Under the pieces are notes generated by a model. It saw only the letters and a list, made by a program, of their open reading frames with translations, was not told where the DNA came from and did not search any database. A stretch of 64,000 nucleotides of DNA from Candidatus Cloacimonetes bacterium 4572_55 (lineage in GTDB: Bacteria > 4572-55): NCBI GenBank assembly GCA_002084765.1, contig NBMB01000001.1, forward strand, positions 155,047 through 219,046, read 5' to 3'. Positions 46,777 through 56,471 of the stretch are shown here, piece after piece. Numbering within the stretch: the stretch's first letter is position 1; every line of letters begins with the position of its first letter. Both the position numbers and the translations under genes were made by a program.

Positions 46777-48105
46777 TTATAGTGTGTGTATTTTTTCTCG
46801 GTCGTCAAAATCTTTCAGCGCGTTTCTCGAATCGAAGATCAATCGGGCATTCGACGTTAGGAAATCTTTATCATAACAAGAGTGCGCGGTTGTGATGATC
46901 AAGCAATCATACGATTGCACCCCCTCGACAGTAAGATCGACGGACTCCATCCACTTTCCGTTAAGTTTTAGTTTGGGGATAAAGGGGTCGTTATAACTCA
47001 CATCCGCTCCCTTCTCCTGCATCAGTTTGATAATATCCAACGCAGGCGATTCTCGAGCGTCGTTGATGTTTTCCTTATAAGCGACGCCGAGAATCAAGAC
47101 CTTAGAGCCGTTAATCGGTTTTTTATAATGATTCAACATATCCGAGATGCGGCTCACGACATAATTGGGCATATTGGAATTAATATCTCCAGCTAATTCG
47201 ATGAAGCGGGCGTGATAATTCAATGTTTTTAATTTCCACGAAAGGTAAAACGGATCAATAGGGATGCAGTGTCCGCCCAAACCAGGTCCTGGATAAAACG
47301 GCATAAAACCGAAAGGCTTCGTCGCCGCGGCGTTAATAACTTCCCAGACATCGATGTTGAGCCGGTCGCACATGAACGCTATCTCGTTCACCAGACCGAT
47401 ATTGACGCTCCGAAAAGTATTCTCCAGCAGTTTCACCATCTCGGCGGCGCGGCTGGTGGACATTGGCACTACGCTATCGATACACTGCTCGAAAAAAAAG
47501 CGTGTGATCTCGGTGCAGGCATCTGTGATTCCGCCCACAATCTTAGGCGTATTGCTGGTATTAAAGTGCTTGTTTCCGGGGTCCACGCGTTCCGGTGAGA
47601 ATGCCACGAAAAAATCTTTCCCCACGGTGAGACCTGTCTCTTCCAGACGCGGCAGAATTAATTCCTCGGTAGTTCCCGGATAGGTCGTGCTTTCCAAAAT
47701 TACCAACTTTCCTGGAGATAGATAACGACTCACCCCTCGGACAGCGCTCAAAATATAGGACACGTCCGGGTCTTTTGTTTTATTAAGCGGTGTGGGGACG
47801 CAGATAGAAATAATATCTATATGTTCTAATACGTCGTAACGATCTGAAATGTTGAACAATCCACTGTTAAGTGCATCTTTGACCTGTTGGTCAGAAATAT
47901 CGTTGATGCCGGATTTCCCACATCGCAACATATTTACTTTTTCCAAATTATTATCAATACCCGTGACACGAAAACCGGCTTTAAGATATTCAATTGATAA
48001 CGGAAGACCCACATAACCCATGCCGATTACTGCAACAGACGCGCTTCGATTTTTTACCTTTTCATATAAAAAATCTAATTTTTTACTTGACTTAATTTGA
48101 TCCAT
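46777..48105 (-). CDS. Nucleotide-sugar dehydrogenase, UDP-GlcNAc/ManNAc 6-dehydrogenase type
   Basis: This UDP-glucose/GDP-mannose dehydrogenase family protein has 442 residues. The NAD motif is VIGMGYVGLPLS. ESTTYPGTTEE and AFSPERVDPGN are family signatures, and the catalytic Cys is in GGHCIPIDP (about residue 279). The closest pattern is WbpA/TviB-type UDP-N-acetyl-hexosamine 6-dehydrogenase, which makes uronic acids for surface polysaccharide. It forms a leftward pair with the reductase gene downstream. The exact sugar cannot be settled from sequence. Confidence 0.9.
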   Translation of the reverse strand: MDQIKSSKKLDFLYEKVKNRSASVAVIGMGYVGLPLSIEYLKAGFRVTGIDNNLEKVNMLRCGKSGINDISDQQVKDALNSGLFNISDRYDVLEHIDIISICVPTPLNKTKDPDVSYILSAVRGVSRYLSPGKLVILESTTYPGTTEELILPRLEETGLTVGKDFFVAFSPERVDPGNKHFNTSNTPKIVGGITDACTEITRFFFEQCIDSVVPMSTSRAAEMVKLLENTFRSVNIGLVNEIAFMCDRLNIDVWEVINAAATKPFGFMPFYPGPGLGGHCIPIDPFYLSWKLKTLNYHARFIELAGDINSNMPNYVVSRISDMLNHYKKPINGSKVLILGVAYKENINDARESPALDIIKLMQEKGADVSYNDPFIPKLKLNGKWMESVDLTVEGVQSYDCLIITTAHSCYDKDFLTSNARLIFDSRNALKDFDDREKIHTL

Positions 48106-48487
48106 ATTTCACTCTTATATTTAAGGGAGTCGAAAAACGATCTGTTCTTTCTATTGAGATTCATTTTTTCAATAAAAAAATCAGACAATTACAATTCAAA
48201 TAGACCGATAGCAATATATAGAAAAAGTTATCTTTTAAGTCAAGTTTTTTTGCGATACTTTCTTCTTGACGGGTATTTTGTTTTGTATTAGATTTCTATA
48301 AGAGATATGAACAGACGCTGTAGCGCAGATAGTTTTTTATCTGACCGCGCGGCGATTACTTATTGGTATGTGAGTCCGGAGGGGCTCCACGCTTTCTTGT
48401 ATCTTAATAAATAATTGTAAGCTACGAAATGATAGATGTGAGTTGAATATCTTTTTGGCAACCGTTATAAATCGGGGAGGTAAACTT
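48106..48487. other. Intergenic region between divergent genes
   Basis: These 382 bp are AT-rich. TTGACG (48266-48271), 17 bp and TAGATT (48289-48294) form a possible rightward promoter. CAGATA/TATCTG (48326-48343) is a small hairpin downstream of it. No gene is evident. Confidence 0.35.
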
Positions 48488-48976
48488 ATGCCATTTTGTC
48501 CAACGTGTCATTGGGAATATGTGGAAGGGACGGATAAATGCAGCGACTGCGCCGCTGATTTGGTCGAGGAATTAGAGGATGAAAAATTTCCAGATGACAT
48601 TGCTACTGCGGAATGTTTTGTCGCAGATGATGAGATCGAAGCTGAAATCGTCAAAAGTATTCTCCATCAGGAGAGTATCCCTTGCATTTTAACATCTCAA
48701 TATAGCCATCTGGTTCATCCATTTGCTCATATCGGCGTATCTGGGCAGGTGGGAATACTCGTGCCGACTTTTATGCAGGAAGAGGTGTCTCACCTGATCA
48801 AAGAGCATCTGGCACAAAAGGGCATTATTGATGATGAGTTTAATCATTTAGGCGATGATGAAGATGAGGATGACGACGACGATAACTCCGATATGAGTAA
48901 TGGGTTGCACCATATTGATGAAACAGACGACTATGTCGGAGTTGATGACACAGAAAAAGATGAGGATGATTCCTGA
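48488..48976 (+). CDS. Zinc-ribbon DUF2007 protein with acidic tail
   Basis: This soluble protein has 162 residues. A four-cysteine zinc ribbon at the N-terminus (FCPTCHWEYVEGTDKCSDC) is followed by a DUF2007-type signal-transducing-like domain (VADDEIEAEIVKSILHQESI). The last 50 residues are highly acidic (DDEDEDDDDDNSD). Its function is unknown; the domain is thought to bind partners. ATG 48488 follows GGGGAGG; an in-frame start at 48443 lacks a site. Confidence 0.8.
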   Translation: MPFCPTCHWEYVEGTDKCSDCAADLVEELEDEKFPDDIATAECFVADDEIEAEIVKSILHQESIPCILTSQYSHLVHPFAHIGVSGQVGILVPTFMQEEVSHLIKEHLAQKGIIDDEFNHLGDDEDEDDDDDNSDMSNGLHHIDETDDYVGVDDTEKDEDDS

Positions 48977-49016
48977 TATTGTCCCTGTTCTCGTACATCC
49001 CCAAAAAATTGATTCA

Positions 49017-49043
49017 GCGCGGCGATAACCGAAATCGTCGCGC
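49017..49043. terminator. GC-rich hairpin between convergent genes
   Basis: GCGCGGCGAT and ATCGTCGCGC pair with one mismatch around a 7-nt loop, midway between the DUF2007 and bshA stop codons. There is little T-run, so its efficiency is uncertain. Confidence 0.45.
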
Positions 49044-49046
49044 CGC

Positions 49047-50174
49047 TCAATCGTTATCGAAAACTTTTTGGTACAGGCTCTCATAGCTTTGGAGCATTGC
49101 ATCTTCAGAAAAGTGTTCCACAGCTCTCCTTCGGGAAGCGTCTCTCATATATTGATGGAGATCGGGATCCGTCAAAATACGCAGGGAGTCTTTCCCCATA
49201 TTCTTCACATCTCTGATTGGTCGCAACATCCCAGTCTCTTCTTGACGGATCACCTCGGGAAGCCCGCCGCTATTTGTGCCGACAACCGGCGTTTCGCATG
49301 CGTTCGCTTCCAATGCCGCTAATCCAAAACTCTCGCTCTCGCTGGGCAATAAAAATAGATCGCTAATCGACAACAGACCGATCACACAATTTTGCTTGCC
49401 TAAGAAAATCACATCTTTTTGGATCCCCATATTCTTGACAAGTTGTTGGGAATGCCAACGGTCAGGCCCATCGCCGACCAGAATCAATTTTGCCGGAATT
49501 TGTCGCCGAACATGATGAAAGATACGGATCACGTCTTCCAATCGCTTCACGGGTCGAAAATTGGAGATATGGATCAAAATTTTCTCGTCTTCCCTGGCAA
49601 AATCCCTGCGTCGATCCGGGCAAAATTCCCGTTTGTACCTGTTGGGATCGATAAAATTATAGATCACTCGGATCTCTTTTTCGATTTTGAAATTGGCATA
49701 CGTCGCATCTCGTAACGAGTTGGAGACCGCTGTCAACGCATCGCTCTTCTCAATAGCGAACCGGGTGATATCGAAATATGATGTATCGCTGCCGACAATG
49801 GTGATGTCAGTCCCATGCAGTGTGGTGACGACTTTTATCCGACGACGCGGCTGCAGCATCTGCTTTGCCAGATAAGCACTTATAGCAAAAGGAATTGCGT
49901 AATGGACGTGCAGAATATCCAAATTTTCATATTCCGCCACTTCCGCCATTTTTACCGCTGTCGATAGCGTAAAGGGATCGTTTTTAAACAGGGGATAAGA
50001 GAGTTGTTCGATTTCATGGAAGTAGATATGGCTCTGATACGATTCCAGTTTAAACGGGAGGGAATTACTGATGAAATGCACCTCATGCCCGCGTCGAGCC
50101 AAAGCCAAACCGAGTTCGCTGGCAACAACGCCGCTTCCACCATAGACCGAGTGACAGGCGATTCCGATTTTCAT
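49047..50174 (-). CDS. bshA: N-acetyl-alpha-D-glucosaminyl L-malate synthase (bacillithiol synthesis)
   Basis: This GT4-family glycosyltransferase has about 375 residues and joins GlcNAc to L-malate, the first step of bacillithiol synthesis. The N-terminus IGIACHSVYGGSGVVASELG is characteristic of BshA. The nucleotide-sugar site shows ISNFRPVKRLEDVI and PSESESFGLAALEA. ATG 50174 is preferred; a GTG at 50186 is in frame but lacks a ribosome site. It overlaps the end of bshB1 by 4 bp, so the two are translationally coupled. Confidence 0.93.
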   Translation of the reverse strand: MKIGIACHSVYGGSGVVASELGLALARRGHEVHFISNSLPFKLESYQSHIYFHEIEQLSYPLFKNDPFTLSTAVKMAEVAEYENLDILHVHYAIPFAISAYLAKQMLQPRRRIKVVTTLHGTDITIVGSDTSYFDITRFAIEKSDALTAVSNSLRDATYANFKIEKEIRVIYNFIDPNRYKREFCPDRRRDFAREDEKILIHISNFRPVKRLEDVIRIFHHVRRQIPAKLILVGDGPDRWHSQQLVKNMGIQKDVIFLGKQNCVIGLLSISDLFLLPSESESFGLAALEANACETPVVGTNSGGLPEVIRQEETGMLRPIRDVKNMGKDSLRILTDPDLHQYMRDASRRRAVEHFSEDAMLQSYESLYQKVFDND

Positions 50175-50887
50175 ATAATTTTCCACGTTTTAATCGGGTC
50201 GTCAATGCGAGAAATTTCTCGGACAAAAAAAGGCTCGCCGTATTTGGTTCCGATCCGCGCGCCCCAATAGCGTGTCTCCGCGATTAAATTCGACATGAAG
50301 CGCGGGGAACTGATATAGGTCAGATCAGCCGAATAATCGGGATCAAATTGACTCCGGAAAGCCTTTATCACCTCCATTTTCCGCTTGAACTCATCGCTAA
50401 TATCTGTCACAAAAGAGGGTGCAAAAGAGGGATAGTGGGAACGATAATAGATGACGCGTTGCGGACGATGCGGCGAAAATTCGCTCGGTTCATATTTCTG
50501 AACGCCGCTAAGGAACGCGGCTTCTGAGACCAATTGTCCGGCTTTGGTATGGTCGGTGTGCCGGTCTTCTATATAGTGGGTTAAGACGATTGTGGGGCGA
50601 TATTTCCGTATCATGCGCACAATCGGACGCTTATGCGCTTCGCAGATATCCAAATATCCGTCGGGCATCCCCAGATTCTCTCTTATATCCAAGCCGAGTA
50701 TTTTTGACGCCAACTCGCTTTCTGTTCGCCGAATCTCCACGCTCCCACGAGTTCCAAGCTCTCCCTTCGTGAGATCGACGACGCCGATTCGATAACCGAA
50801 CCGCTTCATCTTCAGCAAAAATCCCCCGCAGTGAATCTCGACGTCATCCGGATGGGCACCAAAAGCCAATACATCAATTCGAGTCAT
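50171..50887 (-). CDS. bshB1: Bacillithiol biosynthesis deacetylase BshB1
   Basis: This PIG-L-type zinc deacetylase has 238 residues and removes the acetyl group from GlcNAc-malate. The metal and catalytic motif AHPDD is at residues 11-15, and the third ligand is in RHTDH. LTKGELGTRG and the ENLGMPDG segment are typical of BshB1. The ribosome site is GGAGGGA. The cysteine-adding enzyme BshC is not in the window. Confidence 0.94.
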   Translation of the reverse strand: MTRIDVLAFGAHPDDVEIHCGGFLLKMKRFGYRIGVVDLTKGELGTRGSVEIRRTESELASKILGLDIRENLGMPDGYLDICEAHKRPIVRMIRKYRPTIVLTHYIEDRHTDHTKAGQLVSEAAFLSGVQKYEPSEFSPHRPQRVIYYRSHYPSFAPSFVTDISDEFKRKMEVIKAFRSQFDPDYSADLTYISSPRFMSNLIAETRYWGARIGTKYGEPFFVREISRIDDPIKTWKII

Positions 50888-50923
50888 CTTCCCTCCGTAC
50901 TTTTTTGGTTGCCGCTCATAAGA

Positions 50924-50946
50924 GTCCGCAGATTTTGCAGAAAAAC
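50924..50946 (+). repeat. Degenerate short copy of the dispersed repeat
   Basis: GTCCGCAGATTTTGCAGA lies in the 68-bp gap between bshB1 and the DinB/YfiT gene. Confidence 0.45.
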
Positions 50947-50955
50947 GAAAGATTC

Positions 50956-51495
50956 TTATTTGGTATGTCTAAAAAGATTGCGCAGCATGAGAATTTGCCC
51001 CCGATGATGGGCTTCATGCTCGATAAGGTGGTAAAATATCCAGCGGATACTGAATTCAATTCGCTCGTACCCCTCTTCCTGATATCGTATCGTATCCAGA
51101 TCGTCATCCCGATGTTTGAGCAGAATTTTTCGGGTGCGGGTTCGCACTTTGTCCATTTTTTCAAAGTACCATTGATACGGTTTCCGCGGCGCGGGGGGAG
51201 CGGGTTTTCCTGGTCCAAATTCTTTAAACAGATAATCCTTTTTGAAACTATCGGATAGTCTTCCGCCCGCAATCATCTCTTCTATCCACCAGGCTTCGGT
51301 ATGCGCGATATGGAGCAGTAACACACCGATAGACGACCCGCCCTGATAGGATTGCCAAACCAACTCCTTTTCGCTGATCCGACCCTTTAGAGACTGCTTC
51401 AAATCCTCCCGAACGTCGTCCATAGAGGCAATCCAGTAGCCCAACTGGAGGTCGGCGTCAGGGGGCGGCATCAGTCGGACTCGTTCAATTCGCAT
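50956..51495 (-). CDS. DinB/YfiT-family protein, possible bacillithiol S-transferase
   Basis: This protein has 179 residues and the DinB four-helix fold. Metal-ligand histidines are in LLHIAHTEAWW and HLIEHEAHHRGQI. Family members include bacillithiol S-transferase (BstA), and the gene is immediately upstream of bshB1-bshA on the same strand, so that function is a reasonable inference. The ribosome site is GGAGG. The possible fit to a different thiol-dependent reaction cannot be excluded. Confidence 0.85.
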   Translation of the reverse strand: MRIERVRLMPPPDADLQLGYWIASMDDVREDLKQSLKGRISEKELVWQSYQGGSSIGVLLLHIAHTEAWWIEEMIAGGRLSDSFKKDYLFKEFGPGKPAPPAPRKPYQWYFEKMDKVRTRTRKILLKHRDDDLDTIRYQEEGYERIEFSIRWIFYHLIEHEAHHRGQILMLRNLFRHTK

Positions 51496-51946
51496 TAATT
51501 TTTCCTCCAGTTTTACCTATTTATAACTTTTCTCAGAAGAGCCTGCCAATAACAATTAAGACTACATTAATATAATAAATAAAATAAAATTTGTCCAGTT
51601 AATTCATTCAAAAATGGGCTAATCTGTCGATAACTCTTTTTTTGATATCTATCGTCCCCAGCTTGATGCCCATTATGAGCGATAACGAAGAGTTCTCTCT
51701 GAAAAAAAAAAATAAAAGTTGACGTTTTCGTTTGAATCATGTTATAATAAAAAATATAGGGGATCCTGATTAGAATCTTTCCAATTTCTGCTTTCCAATT
51801 TCTGCTTTCCGTCATTTCAATTTTTTTTTTTGAAAGGCATTAAAAATTTAGAACCAATATAATATTTTAAAACGTTATATATTTCTATATGTATAATATT
51901 GTTCTATAATAATTTTTAATTAAAGAAATTTTGTTGGTTTGAACTT
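51496..51946. other. AT-rich intergenic region with a promoter
   Basis: These 451 bp between divergent genes contain the promoter at 51719-51748 and a tandem TTTCCAATTTCTGC repeat (51777-51808). The last 100 bp before the outer-membrane gene are extremely AT-rich. No gene is seen. Confidence 0.6.
51719..51748 (+). promoter_or_regulatory. Sigma-70-type promoter for the outer-membrane/giant protein pair
   Basis: TTGACG (51719-51724), 18 bp, then a perfect TATAAT (51743-51748). It leaves a leader of about 190 nt before the outer-membrane gene. Confidence 0.65.
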
Positions 51947-54616
51947 ATGACCTATTACATTCGGTTTTTTGCCATACTTCTTTTGGTAAGTTGTATGGTT
52001 TCTCCCGCAAATGGCTCCCGTTTTCAGCATTCGGACTCGGACTTATTTCTCATGTTCTATGGTTTCAGCTGTCACAACTGGGTTTCAGTTGGGGGAAACA
52101 GTCGCAGTTTGGAGCAAGGAAATCTGCATCTTGGGAAAAATTATACCCATGACGACCGAGTTTCTCTGTTGTTGAATGGTCAGCTTTTCGGCGCGTTTCG
52201 GGTTGATCTGAACGCGGTTTACGATACTCGGTTGCGAGACTATCCAGGGAATCGTGACCGGAGCGATTTTCGATTCCGCCTGGGATTGGGGATGACCGAG
52301 TCTGTGACGGACGAGCGTTCATTGGGGAGCGGTTTTCGCTTGGAGACGCTCGCCGCGTATGAGGGAAATGCAGATTGGCGGATTGAGGACACGGATAAAC
52401 GGCTTTTGACCGAGCCTTTTGCGGATCTCCAATTCGAGCTGTTCGCCAAACTCTCATACCACGCGCAGTGGGTCGCGTTGGGGGATCAGAGAATCTCGTT
52501 GGAAGATACGAAATTCACTCTGCTCAACCGGAATCTGCTTGCCGTCCAACTTCATTTGGAAAGAGATTTTGGCAAGGATCCATCAGCGGATCGCGCAGAT
52601 TTTTCTACGCAATTAGAAGGGAACCTGATTGCCGCAAAGGTCAAAGGTCGCTCTTTTACCGAAGAAGATATCGAGGCGTCCGCAGGCGTTGACACCGCGG
52701 GTATTCGAGCGGACGGCGGATCGGGTCCCTATTATCTGACTCATACTCCCGCGACACGAGGCAGCGAGCTGATTCTCGTCCAAGTCCGAGATCGCTACAA
52801 CCCAGAAATAATCCTAAGTGAAAATGTTCAACGTCGCGGAACCGATTATACGATCGACTATGAACGCGGTCTCGTGATTTTCGAAAATCCGATCCCTTCC
52901 GAAGATTTGAGCGGCAATCCCCGCTACATTGTGATCCAATATGATTATAAATATAACGGCAAAGGCAATTATAATCGCTATTTGATGGGAGGACAGACGC
53001 GGGTTAGGGTTGGCGACGAGTCCTATATTGGGGTCAATTACGCGACCGAGTTTGACGACGACAACTCCTGGGATTGGTCAGATTCTTATATGGATGCTGT
53101 CCAGACTGAAGCCGATTCCTTGGGCGTGTCAGTCGATTTGCTTATGAAACGTGACAATCCGCCGCTTTCTTCTGATCACAACGTCAGAAGCATCAACAGT
53201 CGGATGGTATTTGGCGAGACTGTGCTAACCGGCGAGATCGCTCAAAGCGATATCTTTTTTTCAGAGAACGGATCAGGCGAGAACCATGGCGATAAAAATC
53301 ATGCGGTGCGGGCGGAGCTTGCCTCTTATCTGCGTCCCGGAATTGAGTTCAAGAGTTCCTACTGGCGTGTTGATCGGGAATATCAAGCCATCGGGGACCC
53401 AAATCTGGACACGGATAAAGAGAAATGGCGGGTTTACGGGGATTTTGAATATCAGGATAATCAATTTTTGACCGCGGAATATCGGAATGATTCCAATATC
53501 GATTATAGTGATAGCTCGGACGTCCGCACAGATCAGATCATCCGCTTTGGTTGGAGAGAAGAGATACCAGATATTCCCCATATCAAAATTCAAATTGAGC
53601 GGCGAGAGCAGAACAACAGATTCAACTCCGAGGACAAAACACGTCAAACTGCTCGCTCCGAACTGAAGCACGCTCTTTTTTCTCAAAAAATAAATCTCAA
53701 TATCGGGCATGAATACGAGCACTTTGACGACCATATTTCGACTGCTTCCAACTCTCGTCAGATGGCGAGGTTCGGCATAGAATGGCTCCCAGTCGACCGG
53801 TTTACGGCGACGCTCAATCAACGGGTGGAGTTTCGTCTTGATCAGGAAACCGACAGGTATGTGGAGCGTCAAGACGCGTCCAAATTAAGCGGTCAGTGGC
53901 GTCCGATTCAAGGATTGGAAGCGCGATGTTCTTTTGAATATCGTCGTTTTGGCGCGGATTTCGATGGTTTAAAATGGAAAAATGACGCGGATCGGGATGA
54001 AAAAAGCAGCTCAATTTCATTAAGTTTCGATCTGTCCGACCAGTCCGTCAATAGGCTGAAATATGAAAATCGGCGGGCGTTGAGCTATGGATCGGGACCT
54101 CGGAATGAAAGCCAAAAGCAATATCTGAGGAATCAACTGATCTATTATCTGACGCCAGACTTGCATCTGAATGTGATTGGCGAGATCGAGGATTTGCAAA
54201 CGTGGAACGCAGATGTGTATGAACGCACTTTGTTGAAACGAGCATTGTTCGAATCTAACTATCATATTTTTCTGAAGTTGGACGGATTTGTCGGTTATGA
54301 GTGGCGAGAGTGGGAAGACCATCGGTTTGCTTCCAGCACATCTCGCACGCAACGGGCACTGTTCGGTGTCCGCTACTACTTTCTCCCGTCGTTGTATGCG
54401 CGTCTGAACCTCCGTCGCGCTTCGACCGAGTTGCTGGGCAATACATCAGCGGAACCCATGATCCAGAACCGAGCGGGAATCGAACTCGGCTCGGATATTA
54501 AGATGAATTTTCGGGGTGCGATTGGATACGAATTCGTGACGTATCAGAATAAAGAATATTCGACCGACGATTACGACGCGAGTCGATTTTATAGCAAACT
54601 TTCGGTTAAGTTTTAA
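51947..54616 (+). CDS. Large outer-membrane beta-barrel protein
   Basis: This protein has 889 residues. A signal peptide ends near SPANGS. An N-terminal beta-rich part is followed by a small domain (about residues 270-345) with ELILVQVRDRYNPEI and RGTDYTIDYERGLVIF, seen in uncharacterised surface proteins of FCB and related bacteria. The C-terminal 500 residues have alternating amphipathic strands and end in Phe (FYSKLSVKF), as in outer-membrane barrels. There is no clear ribosome site before ATG 51947. The giant DUF11 gene starts 64 bp downstream, so this barrel may anchor or export it; that is inference. Confidence 0.75.
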   Translation: MTYYIRFFAILLLVSCMVSPANGSRFQHSDSDLFLMFYGFSCHNWVSVGGNSRSLEQGNLHLGKNYTHDDRVSLLLNGQLFGAFRVDLNAVYDTRLRDYPGNRDRSDFRFRLGLGMTESVTDERSLGSGFRLETLAAYEGNADWRIEDTDKRLLTEPFADLQFELFAKLSYHAQWVALGDQRISLEDTKFTLLNRNLLAVQLHLERDFGKDPSADRADFSTQLEGNLIAAKVKGRSFTEEDIEASAGVDTAGIRADGGSGPYYLTHTPATRGSELILVQVRDRYNPEIILSENVQRRGTDYTIDYERGLVIFENPIPSEDLSGNPRYIVIQYDYKYNGKGNYNRYLMGGQTRVRVGDESYIGVNYATEFDDDNSWDWSDSYMDAVQTEADSLGVSVDLLMKRDNPPLSSDHNVRSINSRMVFGETVLTGEIAQSDIFFSENGSGENHGDKNHAVRAELASYLRPGIEFKSSYWRVDREYQAIGDPNLDTDKEKWRVYGDFEYQDNQFLTAEYRNDSNIDYSDSSDVRTDQIIRFGWREEIPDIPHIKIQIERREQNNRFNSEDKTRQTARSELKHALFSQKINLNIGHEYEHFDDHISTASNSRQMARFGIEWLPVDRFTATLNQRVEFRLDQETDRYVERQDASKLSGQWRPIQGLEARCSFEYRRFGADFDGLKWKNDADRDEKSSSISLSFDLSDQSVNRLKYENRRALSYGSGPRNESQKQYLRNQLIYYLTPDLHLNVIGEIEDLQTWNADVYERTLLKRALFESNYHIFLKLDGFVGYEWREWEDHRFASSTSRTQRALFGVRYYFLPSLYARLNLRRASTELLGNTSAEPMIQNRAGIELGSDIKMNFRGAIGYEFVTYQNKEYSTDDYDASRFYSKLSVKF

Positions 54617-54637
54617 AGATATCTGCTCTAAAAAACC

Positions 54638-54663
54638 CGCGCAATCCGCGGCGCAATCCGCGG
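54638..54663 (+). repeat. Tandem GCGCAATCCGCG units
   Basis: GCGCAATCCGCG occurs twice in direct repeat just before the giant gene's ribosome site. It may be a diverged member of the dispersed family. Confidence 0.5.
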
Positions 54664-54680
54664 CTCAAGGGAGTCTCTAT

Positions 54681-56471
54681 ATGTCACTCGTCAATGGACG
54701 GTTCAAATCTCACAAGAAACGATATTGTCATGAGAATTTTTGCTCTCGACGCGACATGCATCCGTTTTTCGTATTCGTTAGATACGCGACAATCGCCTTG
54801 GTCTTGATCTTGATCGCGCCGCTTTTTGCCCAATCCCAGACATCGATTATGAATGATTCCTATACAGCGGATCGGGACACGATTGTTATATGCGATGATC
54901 TCTATATCCAAGTCTCGGACGCGGACTCGAATCTCTCAACAACGGCTCAGGATCAACTGACCGTCACGGTGCAAGACGATAATAGCGGCGACATCGAGAC
55001 CGTAGTTTTGATCGAAACTGGAGATAATACCCATATTTTTCAGGGGAGTTTGCCCACGGCTTATCACAGTGTGACCCCATCCGACGGAACCTTACAGCTT
55101 GTCCAAACCACTCCCCAAGGCTCGGAGAGTACTATCAGCGCGACCTATAGCGGCGGATCGGATCAGGCGTCGGTCTATTACCCTCTCTTGCAATTTTCGC
55201 TTGTCGAGGGACAACCGGATATCAACAGTTGCCGAGAAGACAGCGTGACCGCGATTTTGTACAATGTGGGTCAAGGACCCGCATACGGCTTGAGTTTAAC
55301 TGGGTATTTTCCGGAATCAGAGTACAGCTTTGTGCAGAGCGTTTCTGTCCAAAACAGTGCTGGCGCGACCTCGACCGAGAGTCCCACAATCAATGGATTA
55401 ACCTTTACTTGGAATCCGGGTCTTGAGACATCGGCTTTGTACAACATCGCGTCCGACGACAGTTTGACCTTTATATTTAGGATCAACGTCGGATGCTCAC
55501 ATTTGACCGCAATAGGGCTGAAGGGCTATTATTTCAACGGGTTATGTTCGACAGCGGTGGACGATTCCGTTGGCGGAACCGGACCCGATGGCGAATTCAA
55601 CTATGCAGTGGATCTGAATCGGGGCGCGCTCAATATTATCAAAGAGGCTATCGCTGTGAACGGAACGCCAATCGCTCCGACGTCCGCGCCGGTCGCTATC
55701 CCCGGCGATACGATCACCTATCGAATTCAGGTGGAAAATCTTTCATTTGGCACGGTGTACAACATCTCGGTTCTGGACTCGATGAACGTGGGGATGGCGT
55801 ATATCAGCGCGAATCCAGCACCAGAAGAGACACATAATGTACCCACAGACTGGGTAAGATTTGCCGACGTCGATAGTCTGGAATCCGACAGCATCGCAGA
55901 ATTTGAACTCATTGCGCATATCGTAGAGTGCGAAAATCTCCAGAATTATTCCTTTGCCAATTGGAGCTGCGATCCCGCCGGTCCCTCTTGCGATCCTCGG
56001 GAAGATACGAACACATCAATCAATCTCAAATTAGAAATCCCTCGTCTGGACTTTTCGCCCTCGGATATAACAATACCTTATTGCGGGGTCGATACTGTAA
56101 CTTATGATATTATAAATGCTTATAATGCACGCGTGGAGAGCCTTTATCTCTATATCGACGCGTTTCCGCCGAATTTTACGATCACGCCTATTTCCAATAT
56201 ATTGGCTTATGAAACCAACCCGGAACAGCGATTTCTTTTGCCAGATATCGGTGAAAACGAGACCATAACCATCTCTTATGCGATCTCTCTGAATAATTCC
56301 TGGTGCGATGTTGGGGCGGCAGGTTCGATCGGATCGATCAGTTATCAGACGCAATACAGGGATTTGTGCGGCAGCTCGTATAACTACCCGACCCGATCCG
56401 GCAACTACGAGGTAGGTGGGCAACCGGAAATTACGGTGATGCGATCCCACGGATTCCATAACTGTTTTTGA
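54681..56471 (+). CDS. Giant DUF11-type surface protein, 5' part (before frame break)
   Basis: The first 596 residues. The start has AAGGGAG 7 nt upstream. A long charged n-region of about 25 residues leads into a signal peptide (FVRYATIALVLILIAPLFAQ). Next is an Ig-like domain of the 'tetVtLtEtgdnt-vFtGsl' type (ETVVLIETGDNTHIFQGSLP). Several DUF11-like beta-sandwich repeats follow (DTITYRIQVENLSFGTVYNISVLD, given here in part as DTITYRIQVENLS). The frame ends in TGA at 56469-56471, directly after an intact repeat start (PEITV). The same protein continues in the +1 frame, so this is one gene interrupted by a lesion or error rather than a complete gene. Confidence 0.8.
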   Translation: MSLVNGRFKSHKKRYCHENFCSRRDMHPFFVFVRYATIALVLILIAPLFAQSQTSIMNDSYTADRDTIVICDDLYIQVSDADSNLSTTAQDQLTVTVQDDNSGDIETVVLIETGDNTHIFQGSLPTAYHSVTPSDGTLQLVQTTPQGSESTISATYSGGSDQASVYYPLLQFSLVEGQPDINSCREDSVTAILYNVGQGPAYGLSLTGYFPESEYSFVQSVSVQNSAGATSTESPTINGLTFTWNPGLETSALYNIASDDSLTFIFRINVGCSHLTAIGLKGYYFNGLCSTAVDDSVGGTGPDGEFNYAVDLNRGALNIIKEAIAVNGTPIAPTSAPVAIPGDTITYRIQVENLSFGTVYNISVLDSMNVGMAYISANPAPEETHNVPTDWVRFADVDSLESDSIAEFELIAHIVECENLQNYSFANWSCDPAGPSCDPREDTNTSINLKLEIPRLDFSPSDITIPYCGVDTVTYDIINAYNARVESLYLYIDAFPPNFTITPISNILAYETNPEQRFLLPDIGENETITISYAISLNNSWCDVGAAGSIGSISYQTQYRDLCGSSYNYPTRSGNYEVGGQPEITVMRSHGFHNCF

